A stretch of DNA of 64,000 nucleotides from GCA-002726655 sp046582185 (GTDB taxonomy: Bacteria > Pseudomonadota > Gammaproteobacteria > Pseudomonadales > Azotimanducaceae): the NCBI GenBank assembly GCA_046582185.1, contig JAYGEX010000018.1, positions 124,001 to 188,000 of the forward strand. The letters are read 5' to 3'. The notes below the pieces were generated by a model that saw only the letters and a list, made by a program, of their open reading frames with translations, was not told where the DNA came from and ran no database searches. Position 1 is the stretch's first letter. Each line of letters opens with the position of its first letter. The position numbers were made by a program, and so were the translations under genes. Positions 16,411 through 26,177 of this stretch are shown here, piece after piece.

Positions 16411-19120
16411 ATGTCGCGCATGGAAGATGTGACTCACTCATTAGTCCATAGAAGGACACATAAGCAATCCAGTTACGAAGGCCAGGGATCTGAAGATGTT
16501 TCCTGCCGGAATCTGGTTTGGACCTTTGGCCTATGCGAACGACGAAACATAGACCTTAGTCGTGTCACTCGTGATGTTCCCTATTCCGTTAATCATCTAA
16601 AAGATGCGTCAGGATTTATTGATTGGCAGAGTTATACAACCTTTGTCTCTAACGTGGGCCATTACCTCAGCGAGGAGGAGTTGCTGGAGGCCGGGCGCGA
16701 TTCGTGGAAGTCCGGCTCCCTCAAAATATATTCATATATTGGTCGCTTGCTATTTAACGTCAAAGACCAGTACCTGGAACTCTTTGGCCCCCTCGGCGCT
16801 CTGGCGAAGTTATACCCATTTGAGGTATCCATCGTTCAGTTAGGGCCGCAAAAGCTGCGAATTTTACTCACCATGAACCCGGAATGCATACCCTGCTACG
16901 CCTTTCACATCGTGCTGGCTGGGCAAATGATCGGCTTACACGAATCTTTGGGACATCCTCCGGCAAAGGTAGATGTTACCCATCTTGAAAATGGTGCATC
17001 CTTTGACATTACCTATGGCGGTCAACGAGGCTTGATGTCACCCCTTAGAAAAGCCGTTTCCTGGATGTTCACAGCACGCCAGACAGCGAAAGAGCTTACC
17101 AGTACCTACGAATCCCTGCTGGAGAAATATCGTGAACTACAGGAGGAGGCACAGAAACTAAAACTTGCCGAGCTCAAGGTCAAAGAAAGCGATGAACGCT
17201 ACAGGCTGATCGCAAACAATGTCAATGACATTATCTGGACAATGGACACTGAACTTAAAATCTAGTTTGTAAGCCCCGCTGTAGAATCTATTACTGGCTA
17301 CAAGGAAGACGAAATCAGATCAATGCGATTGCAAGATGTACTTACCGAGACATCACTAACTAATGCAATTGAGATAATCAACAAGCTTCGCCGTGGATCC
17401 TATGAGCCTAAAAAACTGACGACCCTGGAAATTGAGCTCTCTCACAAAGAAGGTCACAAGGTGTGGCTGGAGATTCATGCAAACATCATCAAAGACAGCA
17501 ACGATATTACTACGGTTATAGGCGTCGCAAGAGACATAACTGAACGCAAAACCATGGAAGGCGAAATTACGGAGCATGAGAACAGCTATCAGGTAATTAC
17601 CAATACCGCACAGGACGCCATCATCACCATAGATAAATCCAACGTCATCACATTCGCAAATCCTGCAAGCGTTAAGGTCTTTGGCTATCAAATCTCGGAA
17701 CTAATAGGAAAGGACGCTACAAGGCTAATGCCGGAAGCTCTTGGTAGTAGTCAGCTTCGAGAATTTTTTTCGCCAGGAGCACGGCGAGGCACGAAGCGGA
17801 GTAAGCCTCAAAGCACTACAGAAAGACCATACCCTGGTGCCCCTGGAAATGTCCTTTGCCAGCCACGAGTTTCGGGGAGAGTATTTCCGGACCTGCATTA
17901 TTCGCGATGTGAGCGTCCGAAATGAAATTGAACTTGAACGAAAACAATTGGAGCAGCAGTTGCTCGCGTCGCAGAAGATGGAGTCAATCGGGCAGCTAAC
18001 TGGTGGTATCGCTCATGACTTCAACAATCTGCTGGTCGCTATCCTCGGTTATGCAGATCTGGCAATTTCAGGTAGTAAAGGTAATCCGGATATACAGCAG
18101 TTCCTGGGCGAAATTAAGCTTGCGGGAGAGCGAGCAGCCGACATGACTCAAAAACTTCTGGCTTTTAGCCGGCGCCAGATTATTGAGCCAGAATTGATCA
18201 ATACTAACGACCTGATCAGGGGCCTGGAGTTGATGATCGACCGACTGATCCCGGAGAATATAACGGTCGAATTTCTACTTGAAGATCTAAGCCTGAATGT
18301 CATGGTGGATTCCGGTCAGCTGGAGCAAGTGATCATCAATCTTGCGGTCAACGCACGGGATGCAATGCCCTCTGGTGGCACTCTAAAAATCAGCTCTTCT
18401 CTCAGACTCGTTGAGAGTGATTTTGTCAGCAAGCGCACCTACGCCGCTAACGGAAAGTATGTCGTGATCAGCATTGTTGATAGTGGCGAAGGCATGACAG
18501 AAAAGATCAAGAAGCGAATCTTTGAGCCATTCTTTACGACGAAACCAGAAGGATCCGGCACCGGACTTGGTCTCTCTGTGGTGTTTGGCATCGTTAAGCA
18601 GCACGAAGGATTTATCGATGTCATTAGCACGCTCGGCGCAGGAACAGAATTTGCTCTTTATCTGCCCTTCAGTCAGCGTCAGGCTCTCTACACACCACCA
18701 GAATCCAGCCCCAATTTTATGGGCGGTAACGAGACCATCTTCATCGTCGAAGACAATGCACAAGTTAGAAACCTAGCCATGCTGATCCTTGTGGGCGCAG
18801 GTTACCAGGTATATGAAGCTGAAGACGGCATCGATGCCCTCGAACAATTCGAAACAGTGAAAGACGAAATCGACCTCGTCGTCATGGATGTTGTGATGCC
18901 TCGACTGGGAGGTAAAGACGTTATGGATCTGATGCGCAAACAAAAGCCGGACATCAAAATTGTCTTTACCAGTGGCTACTCCGCCACTGGCATACATACA
19001 AATTTCATATTGGAAGAAGGTCTGGAATTTATCGGCAAGCCTTATAGCACCGACGAATTACGAACTCGAGTTCGCGCGGTTCTGGACAACGAAGGTAAGA
19101 AGCGGATGCCCGCAGCCTAG
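16411..19120 (+). pseudogene. PAS-hybrid histidine kinase with receiver domain, interrupted by TAG and a frameshift
   Basis: Coding similarity is continuous from a ~200-residue N-terminal domain I do not recognise, through a coiled linker, two PAS domains (ERYRLIANNVNDIIWTMD and NSYQVITNTAQDAIITIDKS), a kinase core (H-box GGIAHDFNNLLVAI, N-box LAVNARDAM, DSGEGM, GTGLGLSVV) and a receiver (VVMDVVMP; K in IGKPYST). TAG at 17263-17265 breaks PAS1 where CAG would keep the frame. PAS2 breaks at a T7 run (17764-17770); the +1 frame resumes the same protein. The kinase-receiver part from about 17741 remains open to 19120 and could in principle be made separately. Confidence 0.85.
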
Positions 19121-19240
19121 GCCAGTTTAAAGCGGAGCCTCGCAAACTGCTCCCAGTAAGATAAGCCTGCAAGATCCTACAGGCATCGACGGCTAAATTT
19201 GTTAAGATATGCCACCTTTTTCCGGCGTATCATCTAAATA

Positions 19241-20965
19241 ATGAACTTGAAGCACCTTCTTAATTTGCGCATAGGCGCTGCCATGGATGCCGCTGGCGTC
19301 ACAGATGCGCCAGCCATTGTAAAGCAGGCCCAGCGCGCTGAATTTGGGCACTATCAAGCCAACGGGATTATGGGGGCCGCCAAAAAACACAACATGAATC
19401 CCAGAGAACTGGCGCAGAAAGTCCTGACTGCGGCTGGCGAAGACGATGACCTTGAATTGGAAATCGCAGGACCCGGCTTCATCAACATTACATTGTCCCG
19501 CGAATTTCTCGGTAGGGAACTGAAGCAGCTACTTAAGGCTACTCCTGAAGACAGAGAAAATAGTAAGCCCAGGAAGATTGTGGTCGATTATTCTGCTCCG
19601 AACCTGGCAAAGGAAATGCACATTGGCCATTTGCGCCCGACCACTATCGGCGATACTGCGGTTCGAATTCTTGAATACCTGGGGCACGACGTTATCCGGG
19701 CAAATCACGTTGGCGATTGGGGAGCGCAGTTCGGAAGTCTCTTGGCTTATATGGATCAACTTGCCGAGCAAGGGCAACAGCTTAGCTCCGAGCTAAAGGA
19801 TCTTGAAAAATTCTACCAGGCAGCGAGCGCCTTGTTTCGCTCCGACGAAGTCTTTGCCACCAAGGCCCGGGGTTACGTCGTTAAACTTCAAGCCGGCGAT
19901 GAAAAATGTATTTCACTTTGGAGGGAGTTTATCGCCGAATCCATCAAACATTGCCAGACGGTGTACGCACGATTGAATATAACCCTGACGCCTGGCGATA
20001 TTATGGCTGAAAGCGCCTATAACGACTTTCTGGGCATCGTCGTTGAAGAACTGGATGAAAAGGGTTTGCTGATAGAATCCGACGGTGCCAAGTGTGTATT
20101 CCTCGATGAATTTGTTGGTAAGGACGACAAACCTCTGCCAGCAATAATCCAAAAATCAGATGGTGGATACCCTTATATGGCAACCGACCTCGCTGCCGCT
20201 CGCTACCGCGCGGGAGATCTGAATGTTGATGAGGCGCTCTATTTTGTCGGCGCTCCGCAGCAACTTCATCTAAGGCAAGTCTTCGCCGTTGCAACTGCAG
20301 CCGGATATATTAGCGAGTCGCAACAATTCAAACACTTGCCTTTTGGATCAGTTCTTAAAACTGACGGCACACCCTTTAAAACTCGAGACGGCGCTGCTGT
20401 AAAACTAATCGATGTGCTCGATGAGTCCGTTGACAGAGCTTACAAATTAGTTGATGAAAAAAACCAGTCGCTAAGCGAGTCAGACAAAAAAGATGTCGCA
20501 AGAATTGTCGGCATCGGCGCAATTAAATATGCTGAATTGTCGAAGAATAGAACAACTGACTACATCTTCGATTGGGACACCATGCTCTCCTTCGAGGGAA
20601 ATACAGCACCTTATCTGCAATATGCTTACACACGAATACGTAGCATCTTTCGCAGAGAGGAAATCGAAGCAAATCAGCTCGATGGGGAATTTAGCCTGGA
20701 GGAGACAGCGGACATCAGTCTTGCAGTAAAACTACTGCAGTTTGAAGAAACCATCGCAAGCGTTCTCGATGACTACCAGGCGAATATCCTTTGCAACTAC
20801 CTGTTCGAGCTCGCCAGTATCTTCATGAGTTTCTACGAAGCATGCCCGGTATTAAATGCCCAGGAACCATTACGCACGAGCCGCCTGATGCTCTGTCACC
20901 TAACGGCTGAAACATTGCGCCAGGGACTGAATTTGTTGGGTATCGAAACAGTCGAGCAAATGTAG
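19241..20965 (+). CDS. argS: Arginyl-tRNA synthetase
   Basis: Class I aminoacyl-tRNA synthetase, 574 residues. The N-terminal tRNA D-loop recognition domain is followed by the HIGH box (HIGHLRPTTIGD, H127-H130) and GDWGAQFGSLLAYM. In place of KMSKS it has the ArgRS form PFKTRDGAAVKL. The helical anticodon-binding domain ends ETLRQGLNLLGIETVEQM. A 10-codon open frame (19209-19241) ends at the argS ATG (TAATG) but has no Arg codons, so it is not an attenuation leader. folA follows with a 1-bp gap. Confidence 0.96.
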   Translation: MNLKHLLNLRIGAAMDAAGVTDAPAIVKQAQRAEFGHYQANGIMGAAKKHNMNPRELAQKVLTAAGEDDDLELEIAGPGFINITLSREFLGRELKQLLKATPEDRENSKPRKIVVDYSAPNLAKEMHIGHLRPTTIGDTAVRILEYLGHDVIRANHVGDWGAQFGSLLAYMDQLAEQGQQLSSELKDLEKFYQAASALFRSDEVFATKARGYVVKLQAGDEKCISLWREFIAESIKHCQTVYARLNITLTPGDIMAESAYNDFLGIVVEELDEKGLLIESDGAKCVFLDEFVGKDDKPLPAIIQKSDGGYPYMATDLAAARYRAGDLNVDEALYFVGAPQQLHLRQVFAVATAAGYISESQQFKHLPFGSVLKTDGTPFKTRDGAAVKLIDVLDESVDRAYKLVDEKNQSLSESDKKDVARIVGIGAIKYAELSKNRTTDYIFDWDTMLSFEGNTAPYLQYAYTRIRSIFRREEIEANQLDGEFSLEETADISLAVKLLQFEETIASVLDDYQANILCNYLFELASIFMSFYEACPVLNAQEPLRTSRLMLCHLTAETLRQGLNLLGIETVEQM

Positions 20966-20966
20966 A

Positions 20967-21455
20967 ATGGCCAACGAATTGTCTTTCGAAATCATTGCAG
21001 CACGCTCATTGAACAACGTTATTGGCAACGATAGCGATATTCCGTGGCAGGCAAAAGGCGAGCAGAAGTTATTCAAGGAAATCACTATGAATAGTGTTCT
21101 GATCATGGGCCGAAAAACATTTGAATCTATTGGCAGACCTCTGCCAGGACGCAAGACAATTATCATCACCAGGAACGCAGACTATCATCAGGAAGGTTGT
21201 GAAATTGCCTCCAGCCTTAAGGAGGCTCTGTCACTTGCAAGCGAGCACAATCGCCCGGTCTTTGTTGCAGGCGGGGGACAAATTTACCAGCAGGCTCTAA
21301 GCTCAGCTAGTGGCGTTCATCTGACTACCGTTCAGTGCGAGGTTGAGGGAAATATCCATTTCCCTGAATTCCCAGCTGCCGACTACAAGCTCGTCACAGA
21401 AAAGTATTTCAAATCTAATATAGACTATCAATACCAATACTTTCTAAAGAGCTAA
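20967..21455 (+). CDS. folA: Dihydrofolate reductase, close to the DfrA (trimethoprim-resistant) type
   Basis: 162 residues, NADPH-dependent reduction of dihydrofolate. The active-site segment is SDIPWQAKGEQKLFKEIT (24-40): the catalytic acid is Glu32 inside AKGEQ, as in the DfrA1 group, instead of the Asp of Escherichia coli-type enzymes (PADLAWFK). GRKTFESIG, PLPGRKTIIITR and VAGGGQIYQQAL are the cofactor and substrate blocks, and the C-terminus FKSNIDYQYQYF also follows DfrA1. It is coupled to argS (stop and ATG one base apart), so it is the cell's chromosomal enzyme, not an integron cassette: no attC site is seen. Confidence 0.9.
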   Translation: MANELSFEIIAARSLNNVIGNDSDIPWQAKGEQKLFKEITMNSVLIMGRKTFESIGRPLPGRKTIIITRNADYHQEGCEIASSLKEALSLASEHNRPVFVAGGGQIYQQALSSASGVHLTTVQCEVEGNIHFPEFPAADYKLVTEKYFKSNIDYQYQYFLKS

Positions 21456-21559
21456 ATCAGAACCTTAATTTAGGGCCTGATCTTAGGACCTAAACTCTTC
21501 TGAAATCATTATTTTCAATTTCAAAACTCTTAATTCTAAATACAACTCTAAGGATACCC

Positions 21560-22525
21560 ATGTCAGAGACTAACGAGAGACATAAGGACAAGAAATTCTC
21601 TAACCGTGTTACAGAAATGCTCGGCGTAGAACTACCCATCGTGCAGGCACCGATGGGATGGATAGCACGTTCTCCGCTGGCTTCCGCTGTATCCAACGCG
21701 GGTGGGATGGGCATCATTGAGACATCTTCGGGCGAGCTGGACGTCATAAAGGAAGAGATAAAGAAGATGAAAACGCTCACCGACAAGCCATTCGGTGTGA
21801 ACATCGCCCAAGCCTTTGTCCGGGATCCGAAAATTGCAGAATTTGTCATCGAACAGGGCGTGAAGTTCGTGACTACATCAGCCGGCAGCCCTACAAAATA
21901 TACGTCTGTACTTAAGGCTGCGGGACTCATTGTATTTCATGTGGTTCCAACCCTAAGAGCTGCATTAAAAGCAGTGGATGCTGGCGTTGATGGACTTATC
22001 GTTGAAGGCGGCGAAGGCGGTGGATTCAAGAGCCCTAATGAAGTTGCCTCGATGGTATTGTTGCCTCTTATACGCTCAAAGGTTGACGTTCCCATTATCG
22101 CCGCAGGTGGCTTTGTGGATGGAATGTCCATGGCTGCCGCTTTTGCATTGGGTGCCGAGGGTATTCAGATGGGCACCAGAATGGTGTCGGCCCTTGAATC
22201 GCCAGTGCATGATAACTGGAAGAACTCTATTATTGACACCCAGGACACAGGGACGGTATTTCTAAACAAATTTCATTCGCCCGCTCTCAGGGCCCTTCGC
22301 ACAGAACGAACCAGCAGGCTGGAGAAAATGGTCGAAGAGAACATCATGCCTGAATTTGGCACGGCCAAGGATCTCTATTTTGGCGGGGACATGGAAGCAG
22401 CGATTCCTTTGTCGGGCCAGGTCGCTGGACGTATTGAGGAAATAAAGTCTGTCGTTGATATTCTGCAGGAAACAAGACAGGAGTTCTTTGATACGCTTAG
22501 TACACTGGGCTCGCAATATCTCTAG
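21560..22525 (+). CDS. Nitronate monooxygenase-family FMN enzyme
   Basis: A 321-residue TIM-barrel flavoprotein. IVQAPMGWIARSPLASAVSNAGGMGII, DGLIVEGGEGGGF and PIIAAGGFVDGMSMAAAFALGAEGIQMGTRM match the nitronate monooxygenase/FabK superfamily, with the FMN phosphate loop in the AAGGF and GIQMGTR segments. The His used as base in 2-nitropropane dioxygenases is replaced around EGGEGGG, so enoyl reductase or another oxidase activity is possible. ATG is preceded by CTAAGGA. It stands alone between folA and decayed genes. Confidence 0.82.
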   Translation: MSETNERHKDKKFSNRVTEMLGVELPIVQAPMGWIARSPLASAVSNAGGMGIIETSSGELDVIKEEIKKMKTLTDKPFGVNIAQAFVRDPKIAEFVIEQGVKFVTTSAGSPTKYTSVLKAAGLIVFHVVPTLRAALKAVDAGVDGLIVEGGEGGGFKSPNEVASMVLLPLIRSKVDVPIIAAGGFVDGMSMAAAFALGAEGIQMGTRMVSALESPVHDNWKNSIIDTQDTGTVFLNKFHSPALRALRTERTSRLEKMVEENIMPEFGTAKDLYFGGDMEAAIPLSGQVAGRIEEIKSVVDILQETRQEFFDTLSTLGSQYL

Positions 22526-22572
22526 ATCTATACATATCACGAGATCTATATATCACTAGATCCGTGTAGAAA

Positions 22573-23015
22573 CTATTCAGACACCATTACGATGGTATCC
22601 GGATTACAGATCTCACCTGCACGGCTAATAGCTGCGCACATATTGACGACCGGGACTGCGCCAATATTCGCGCTGGAAGTTGACCTTACGTGAACGCGAA
22701 TCTGTTCCCCCGACAAGGTAGGTTGGCGCTCTTTCATCAACGCAACGATGCCGGAAACATAAGCAGTGGACATCGAACTGCCGGATCGAAATGCATAAGT
22801 CGCACCTGGCATCGTCGTCAGAACATCTGTTCCAGGGGCAAGAATACCGAAGGTATTATAGAAGCCACCAGATCCCAGGGGAGTGCCCACTGCAATAACT
22901 TCTGGCATAGATGCCGGAAAGGACGATTGCGCTTGCGGATCAACCGCCGCCACCAAAACAATTCCCCTGTCGCTGGCCGACTTCAATAGAGATCTGGTCC
23001 AACCCACTGGCTAGC
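22573..23015 (-). pseudogene. Subtilisin-like (S8) serine peptidase, C-terminal remnant
   Basis: Contains SASDRGIVLVAAVD, PEVIAVG and the catalytic-serine block FRSGSSMSTAYVSGIVALMKERQP, so this is the last third of a subtilase domain. The Asp and His parts are missing. The sequence begins at about 23010 inside what is, in another frame, ECF sigma factor sequence, so a deletion fused a sigma gene 5' end to this 3' end. Confidence 0.75.
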
Positions 23016-23458
23016 CATTCACCAAGGCCCAGTTTTGCAATGAGGTTCTGTAATTCCTCGATGTCCTCTGCCTCTGCAAGGCTCTCGGCTTGTTGTTCGG
23101 GCATCCTTCGCAGACGATCGAGGGCCTTAATCCCCTTCAAATAGGCAATTCCGGTCACCCATGTGGACACCTTGGAGCGAACCTGAAACTGTTCTGCTTT
23201 CTCCCAAACAACAAACAGTGTGTCATTTACGACTTCTTCGACCAACTCGGGTCAACGCATTAAACGACTCAGATATCGAGTTAACTGCGGATAGAAACGT
23301 ATATACAGCTTTTCGAAGGCAACCTTATCCTTAACCGCTACGCGCTGCAGCAGCTTCAGGTTTTCAGCATCCTCCGCGCCACGGCTGGTCTTCAGCTCAT
23401 GGATGGATTTTTTCAAGATCATCTCGTACCCCGCACAGCCTCGAATTCGCCCAATCAA
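23016..23458 (-). pseudogene. ECF sigma factor remnant with in-frame TGA
   Basis: KDKVAFEKLYIRFYPQLTRYLSRLMR, a TGA (23252-23254), then PELVEEVVNDTLFVVWEKAEQF and SKVSTWVTGIAYLKGIKALDRLRR form region 2 of an ECF sigma factor (core and -10 binding). Region 4 (-35 binding) is absent; only a short linker remains before the fusion to subtilase sequence. The TGA takes the place of a residue where CGA (Arg) would fit. Sigma-subtilase gene pairs are known in gammaproteobacteria, so this is an operon collapsed by internal deletion. Confidence 0.75.
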
Positions 23459-23666
23459 TACAACAGTATTGCCTACACTATCGATTCTGTACCGAAATTT
23501 GCTCTAATTGTTCATTATAATCCCATTTACTGGACCGTCTGTATTGAAAAGATGCATTCAGCTTATTATCCATTCAATGCATCTTAAACCTGGGTCTTGA
23601 GCCAACCTTTCCCTGATAAGGCTCAATTACAGAGTTGTTCGATTTACAATTGGCAGCTAACATCTA

Positions 23667-23807
23667 GTTAGCTCCTGTCCATAAATACGCTGAATTAAAA
23701 AACAGACACGAGACTCAAATTTGTTTACGCAATTAAATCAATCACTTACGAAGGTGTATCGGACTCCCACACGAGGGCCGGTGATTTCCATTCCAGGACG
23801 AACACTA
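23667..23807 (+). repeat. Gene-border repeat, copy B
   Basis: Starts GTTAGCTCCTGTCCATAAAT, has the core TTAAATCAATCACTTACGAAGG, and ends CCATTCCAGGACGAACACTAA, whose complement resembles the left end. It aligns with copy A in inverted orientation along the full 141 bp. It lies between the sigma/subtilase remnant and the next gene. The stretch 23459-23666 before it holds no gene that I can support. Confidence 0.8.
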
Positions 23808-23830
23808 ATAAATCAACAAGAATATTTATA

Positions 23831-24049
23831 TTGAACAGCCCCTCTCAATTAGCCTATGAGCGCTATAAAGATGACCGAATAGCGATATTCCATCAGGATC
23901 GAATGGTGATGGTCTTAAAGGGAAAGGATGCCATAAGATTTTTAACACGGGTGGAAAATGTAGGCGCCGAACTCCCGCAACTGGTCATGGCAAAGATTAC
24001 CGGGAATTTCGAACGAGGAAATGAAAGATCAAGCAACCAAGGCAAATAA
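23831..24049 (+). CDS. Small conserved-looking protein, unknown function
   Basis: 72 residues from a TTG at 23831, 24 bp after repeat copy B. The central part YERYKDDRIAIFHQDRMVMVLKGKDAIRFLTRVENV looks like a compact folded domain, with no signal, helix or metal motif. I do not recognise the family. The Sel1-SPOR gene overlaps or follows directly, and its likely ribosome site (GAGGAA at about 24016) lies inside this gene, suggesting translational coupling. The TTG start is weakly supported since the repeat may have replaced the original 5' end. Confidence 0.5.
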   Translation: MNSPSQLAYERYKDDRIAIFHQDRMVMVLKGKDAIRFLTRVENVGAELPQLVMAKITGNFERGNERSSNQGK

Positions 24050-24075
24050 GTAAACCTTGCCCTGCCATCGGAGTA

Positions 24076-24828
24076 TTGCTGCTGATGGCTGTTGTAGCCG
24101 CATACCAGCCAGCGAGAGCGGACTTCGATGCCGCCGCGGACATTTATCGCAGAAGTGATTACAAAGGTGCCATGGAAGCCTTTTTAACTCTCGCCGAGCG
24201 CGGGGACGCAAGAGCCCAAACCGTGCTAGCACTAATGTACAAATATGGCGAGGGCGTGCCCCTGGACCTCGAGCGCTCTTTCGGCTGGTATAAAGAGGCC
24301 GCCGAACTAGGATATGCGCCGGCACAGTTTCATACAGGAGTATCACTGGCAGAAGGTATTGGTACGCCTATCGACAATGATCAAGCGATTCATTGGCTGG
24401 CCTTATCTGCTGAGGCAGGCTTTGAGAGAGCACAAGATAAACTCCAGGAGCTAAACGCAACGGGCGCAGCCGATATACCAGTTGCCAGCGACCTGATTGT
24501 CTGGTCCAAAAATTGGGATTTTAACCTTCCCGTCGACATAAGATTTCAATTGGATGAGCAGCCAGCATCAGAAGATTCCTTCAGGGTACAATTTGGAGCA
24601 ATGAGCACTGAACAAGCCGCGCATTCTCTATGGAACCTGATCACTCAATGCGACCTGGCAATGTTTTCCGGCTTTCCCCTGCTCATATCCCAGTCAATTG
24701 AATCCACAAGAACCTTGTATCGGGTACAAACGGGACCTTTCAATACGCTAGAGGATGCTGCTGAGTTTTGTCAGAAACTGAGAGGGAAAATAGAGACTGG
24801 TTGTCTGTCCATTCGCCATATTCCCTGA
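24076..24828 (+). CDS. Exported Sel1-repeat and SPOR-domain protein
   Basis: About 250 residues: hydrophobic export signal (LLLMAVVAAYQPARA), then Sel1-like repeats (GDARAQTVLALMYKYGEGVPLDLERSFGWYKEAAELG and a second copy to about residue 115), and a C-terminal SPOR-like domain (FRVQFGAMSTEQAAHSLWN ... LYRVQTGPFNTLEDAAEFCQKL) that binds denuded septal peptidoglycan. The usual start codons are poor: TTG at 24076 gives a signal with no positive charge. In the same frame ATC at 24028 would give I-K-Q-P-R-Q-I-S-K before the hydrophobic core, with GAGGAA 7-8 nt upstream, so the true start may be a rare or mutated codon there. Confidence 0.75.
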   Translation: MLLMAVVAAYQPARADFDAAADIYRRSDYKGAMEAFLTLAERGDARAQTVLALMYKYGEGVPLDLERSFGWYKEAAELGYAPAQFHTGVSLAEGIGTPIDNDQAIHWLALSAEAGFERAQDKLQELNATGAADIPVASDLIVWSKNWDFNLPVDIRFQLDEQPASEDSFRVQFGAMSTEQAAHSLWNLITQCDLAMFSGFPLLISQSIESTRTLYRVQTGPFNTLEDAAEFCQKLRGKIETGCLSIRHIP

Positions 24829-24958
24829 ATAATTCCGCGCATTCTTTTATCGGATGGTTTCACTGGTTTGTGGTCAGCGTTGTAATCACTTTTCATAGTC
24901 CCTATTATTTGGCCGCCGCCTAAAAACATCTGTTCTTAGTATTTTCACAGGAAACACC

Positions 24959-26116
24959 ATGGATATTGAATTCAGCAAGGAAGACCTCACCTTCCAGAAG
25001 GATGTTCGTCGGTTCATCAATGACAATCTGCCTACTGGCATGGAAATGTGGACTAAGCGGAGTGAATGGTTCGAGGCGCTTCGAGACAAAGGCGGTTGGG
25101 ATGTGCACAAGTGGCCGGTTGAATTTGGCGGCCCGGGTTTTACCCCGACGCAAAGATACATATTCGATATGGAGATGGGTCGCAATAGTACGCCACCACA
25201 ACTTCCATTCGGGGTTGGCATGCTGGCACCCATCCTCATGAATTACGGAACCAAAGAGCAACAGGAGAGATTCTTACCTGGCATTCGAGACGGTAGCGTC
25301 AATTGGTGTCAGGGCTATTCTGAACCGGGTGCAGGCTCCGATCTGGCAAACCTTAGAACACGCGCAGTACTCTCTGATGATGGCTCGCACTATCTCGTGA
25401 ATGGGCAAAAGACTTGGACCACATTGGCACATATCGCCCACTGGATATTTTGCCTGACCAGAACGTCCAGCGCTGGACGAAAACAGGAAGGCATCACCTT
25501 CCTGTTAATGCCGATGGATGATCCCGGAATAGAAGTGAAGCCAATAATTACGCTGGGCGGCAGCCATTCCGTAAACGAGGTATACCTAACGGATGTCAAA
25601 GTACCGGTTGAGAATCGCGTCGGTGAAGAGGGTAAGGGCTGGACTTATGCGAAGGGCCTGTTAATTCACGAACGAACCGGCCTTGCCGGAATTCAAAATT
25701 CAGTGCTGGCACTGGAAAAAGCTAAAGAAAATGCGCGAGCCGTTAATACTGGAAATGGCACATTGATGGACGATTCCGCATTCAAAAACAAAATCGGCGC
25801 CCTGGAGGCCGAGCTGCTGGCTCTTGAATTCACCGAATTAAGATCACTGGCAAGTGTCAGCGCGGGAGCTAACCCCGGCCCCGAATCATCAATAATGAAA
25901 CTCAAAGGTACCGAAATCCAGCAACGCATTAGCGCACTAAACCTGGAATCAGCGGGTATTTACGCAGCTCCATGGGGAACTCAGTCGGTAGGGCCAAATT
26001 TTTCCAAAGGCGCGACATCGGGGTACCTGGGAGGGCGGGCTACGACTATCTTTGGCGGCGCCAGTGAAGTTCAAAAGGACGTGATCGCCAAGAACGTACT
26101 GGACCTTGGCTCCTAG
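24959..26116 (+). CDS. Acyl-CoA dehydrogenase, large-subunit type (PimC-like)
   Basis: 385 residues. Blocks: KWPVEFGGPGFTPTQRYIF, NWCQGYSEPGAGSDLANLRTRA, YLVNGQKTWTTLAHIAHW, LLIHERTGLAG and the terminal RATTIFGGASEVQKDVIAKNVL. The ALMNYGTKEQQ-type linker and the HERTG segment are those of the large subunits of two-subunit dehydrogenases (pimeloyl-CoA dehydrogenase PimC or steroid side-chain ChsE-type). The next gene 61 bp downstream is the small-subunit partner. The substrate is probably a bulky or dicarboxylic acyl-CoA; this is inferred from the pairing. Confidence 0.88.
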   Translation: MDIEFSKEDLTFQKDVRRFINDNLPTGMEMWTKRSEWFEALRDKGGWDVHKWPVEFGGPGFTPTQRYIFDMEMGRNSTPPQLPFGVGMLAPILMNYGTKEQQERFLPGIRDGSVNWCQGYSEPGAGSDLANLRTRAVLSDDGSHYLVNGQKTWTTLAHIAHWIFCLTRTSSAGRKQEGITFLLMPMDDPGIEVKPIITLGGSHSVNEVYLTDVKVPVENRVGEEGKGWTYAKGLLIHERTGLAGIQNSVLALEKAKENARAVNTGNGTLMDDSAFKNKIGALEAELLALEFTELRSLASVSAGANPGPESSIMKLKGTEIQQRISALNLESAGIYAAPWGTQSVGPNFSKGATSGYLGGRATTIFGGASEVQKDVIAKNVLDLGS

Positions 26117-26177
26117 ATTACCAGTCCCTGGCACTTAGACCAATTTCAATAGAGACTCACAACTACAGAGATAAAAA

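Noticed and set aside
16411..16440. Repeat copy C as a transcription terminator of the DUF2161 gene
   Set aside because: No stable stem with a T tract is visible in the copy; homology to the other repeats is a better explanation.
19209..19241. Attenuation leader before argS
   Set aside because: The 10-codon frame ending at the argS ATG has no Arg codons and no terminator follows it.
20967..21455. Integron gene cassette carrying dfrA
   Set aside because: No attC site or integrase; the gene is one base from argS and shares its direction.
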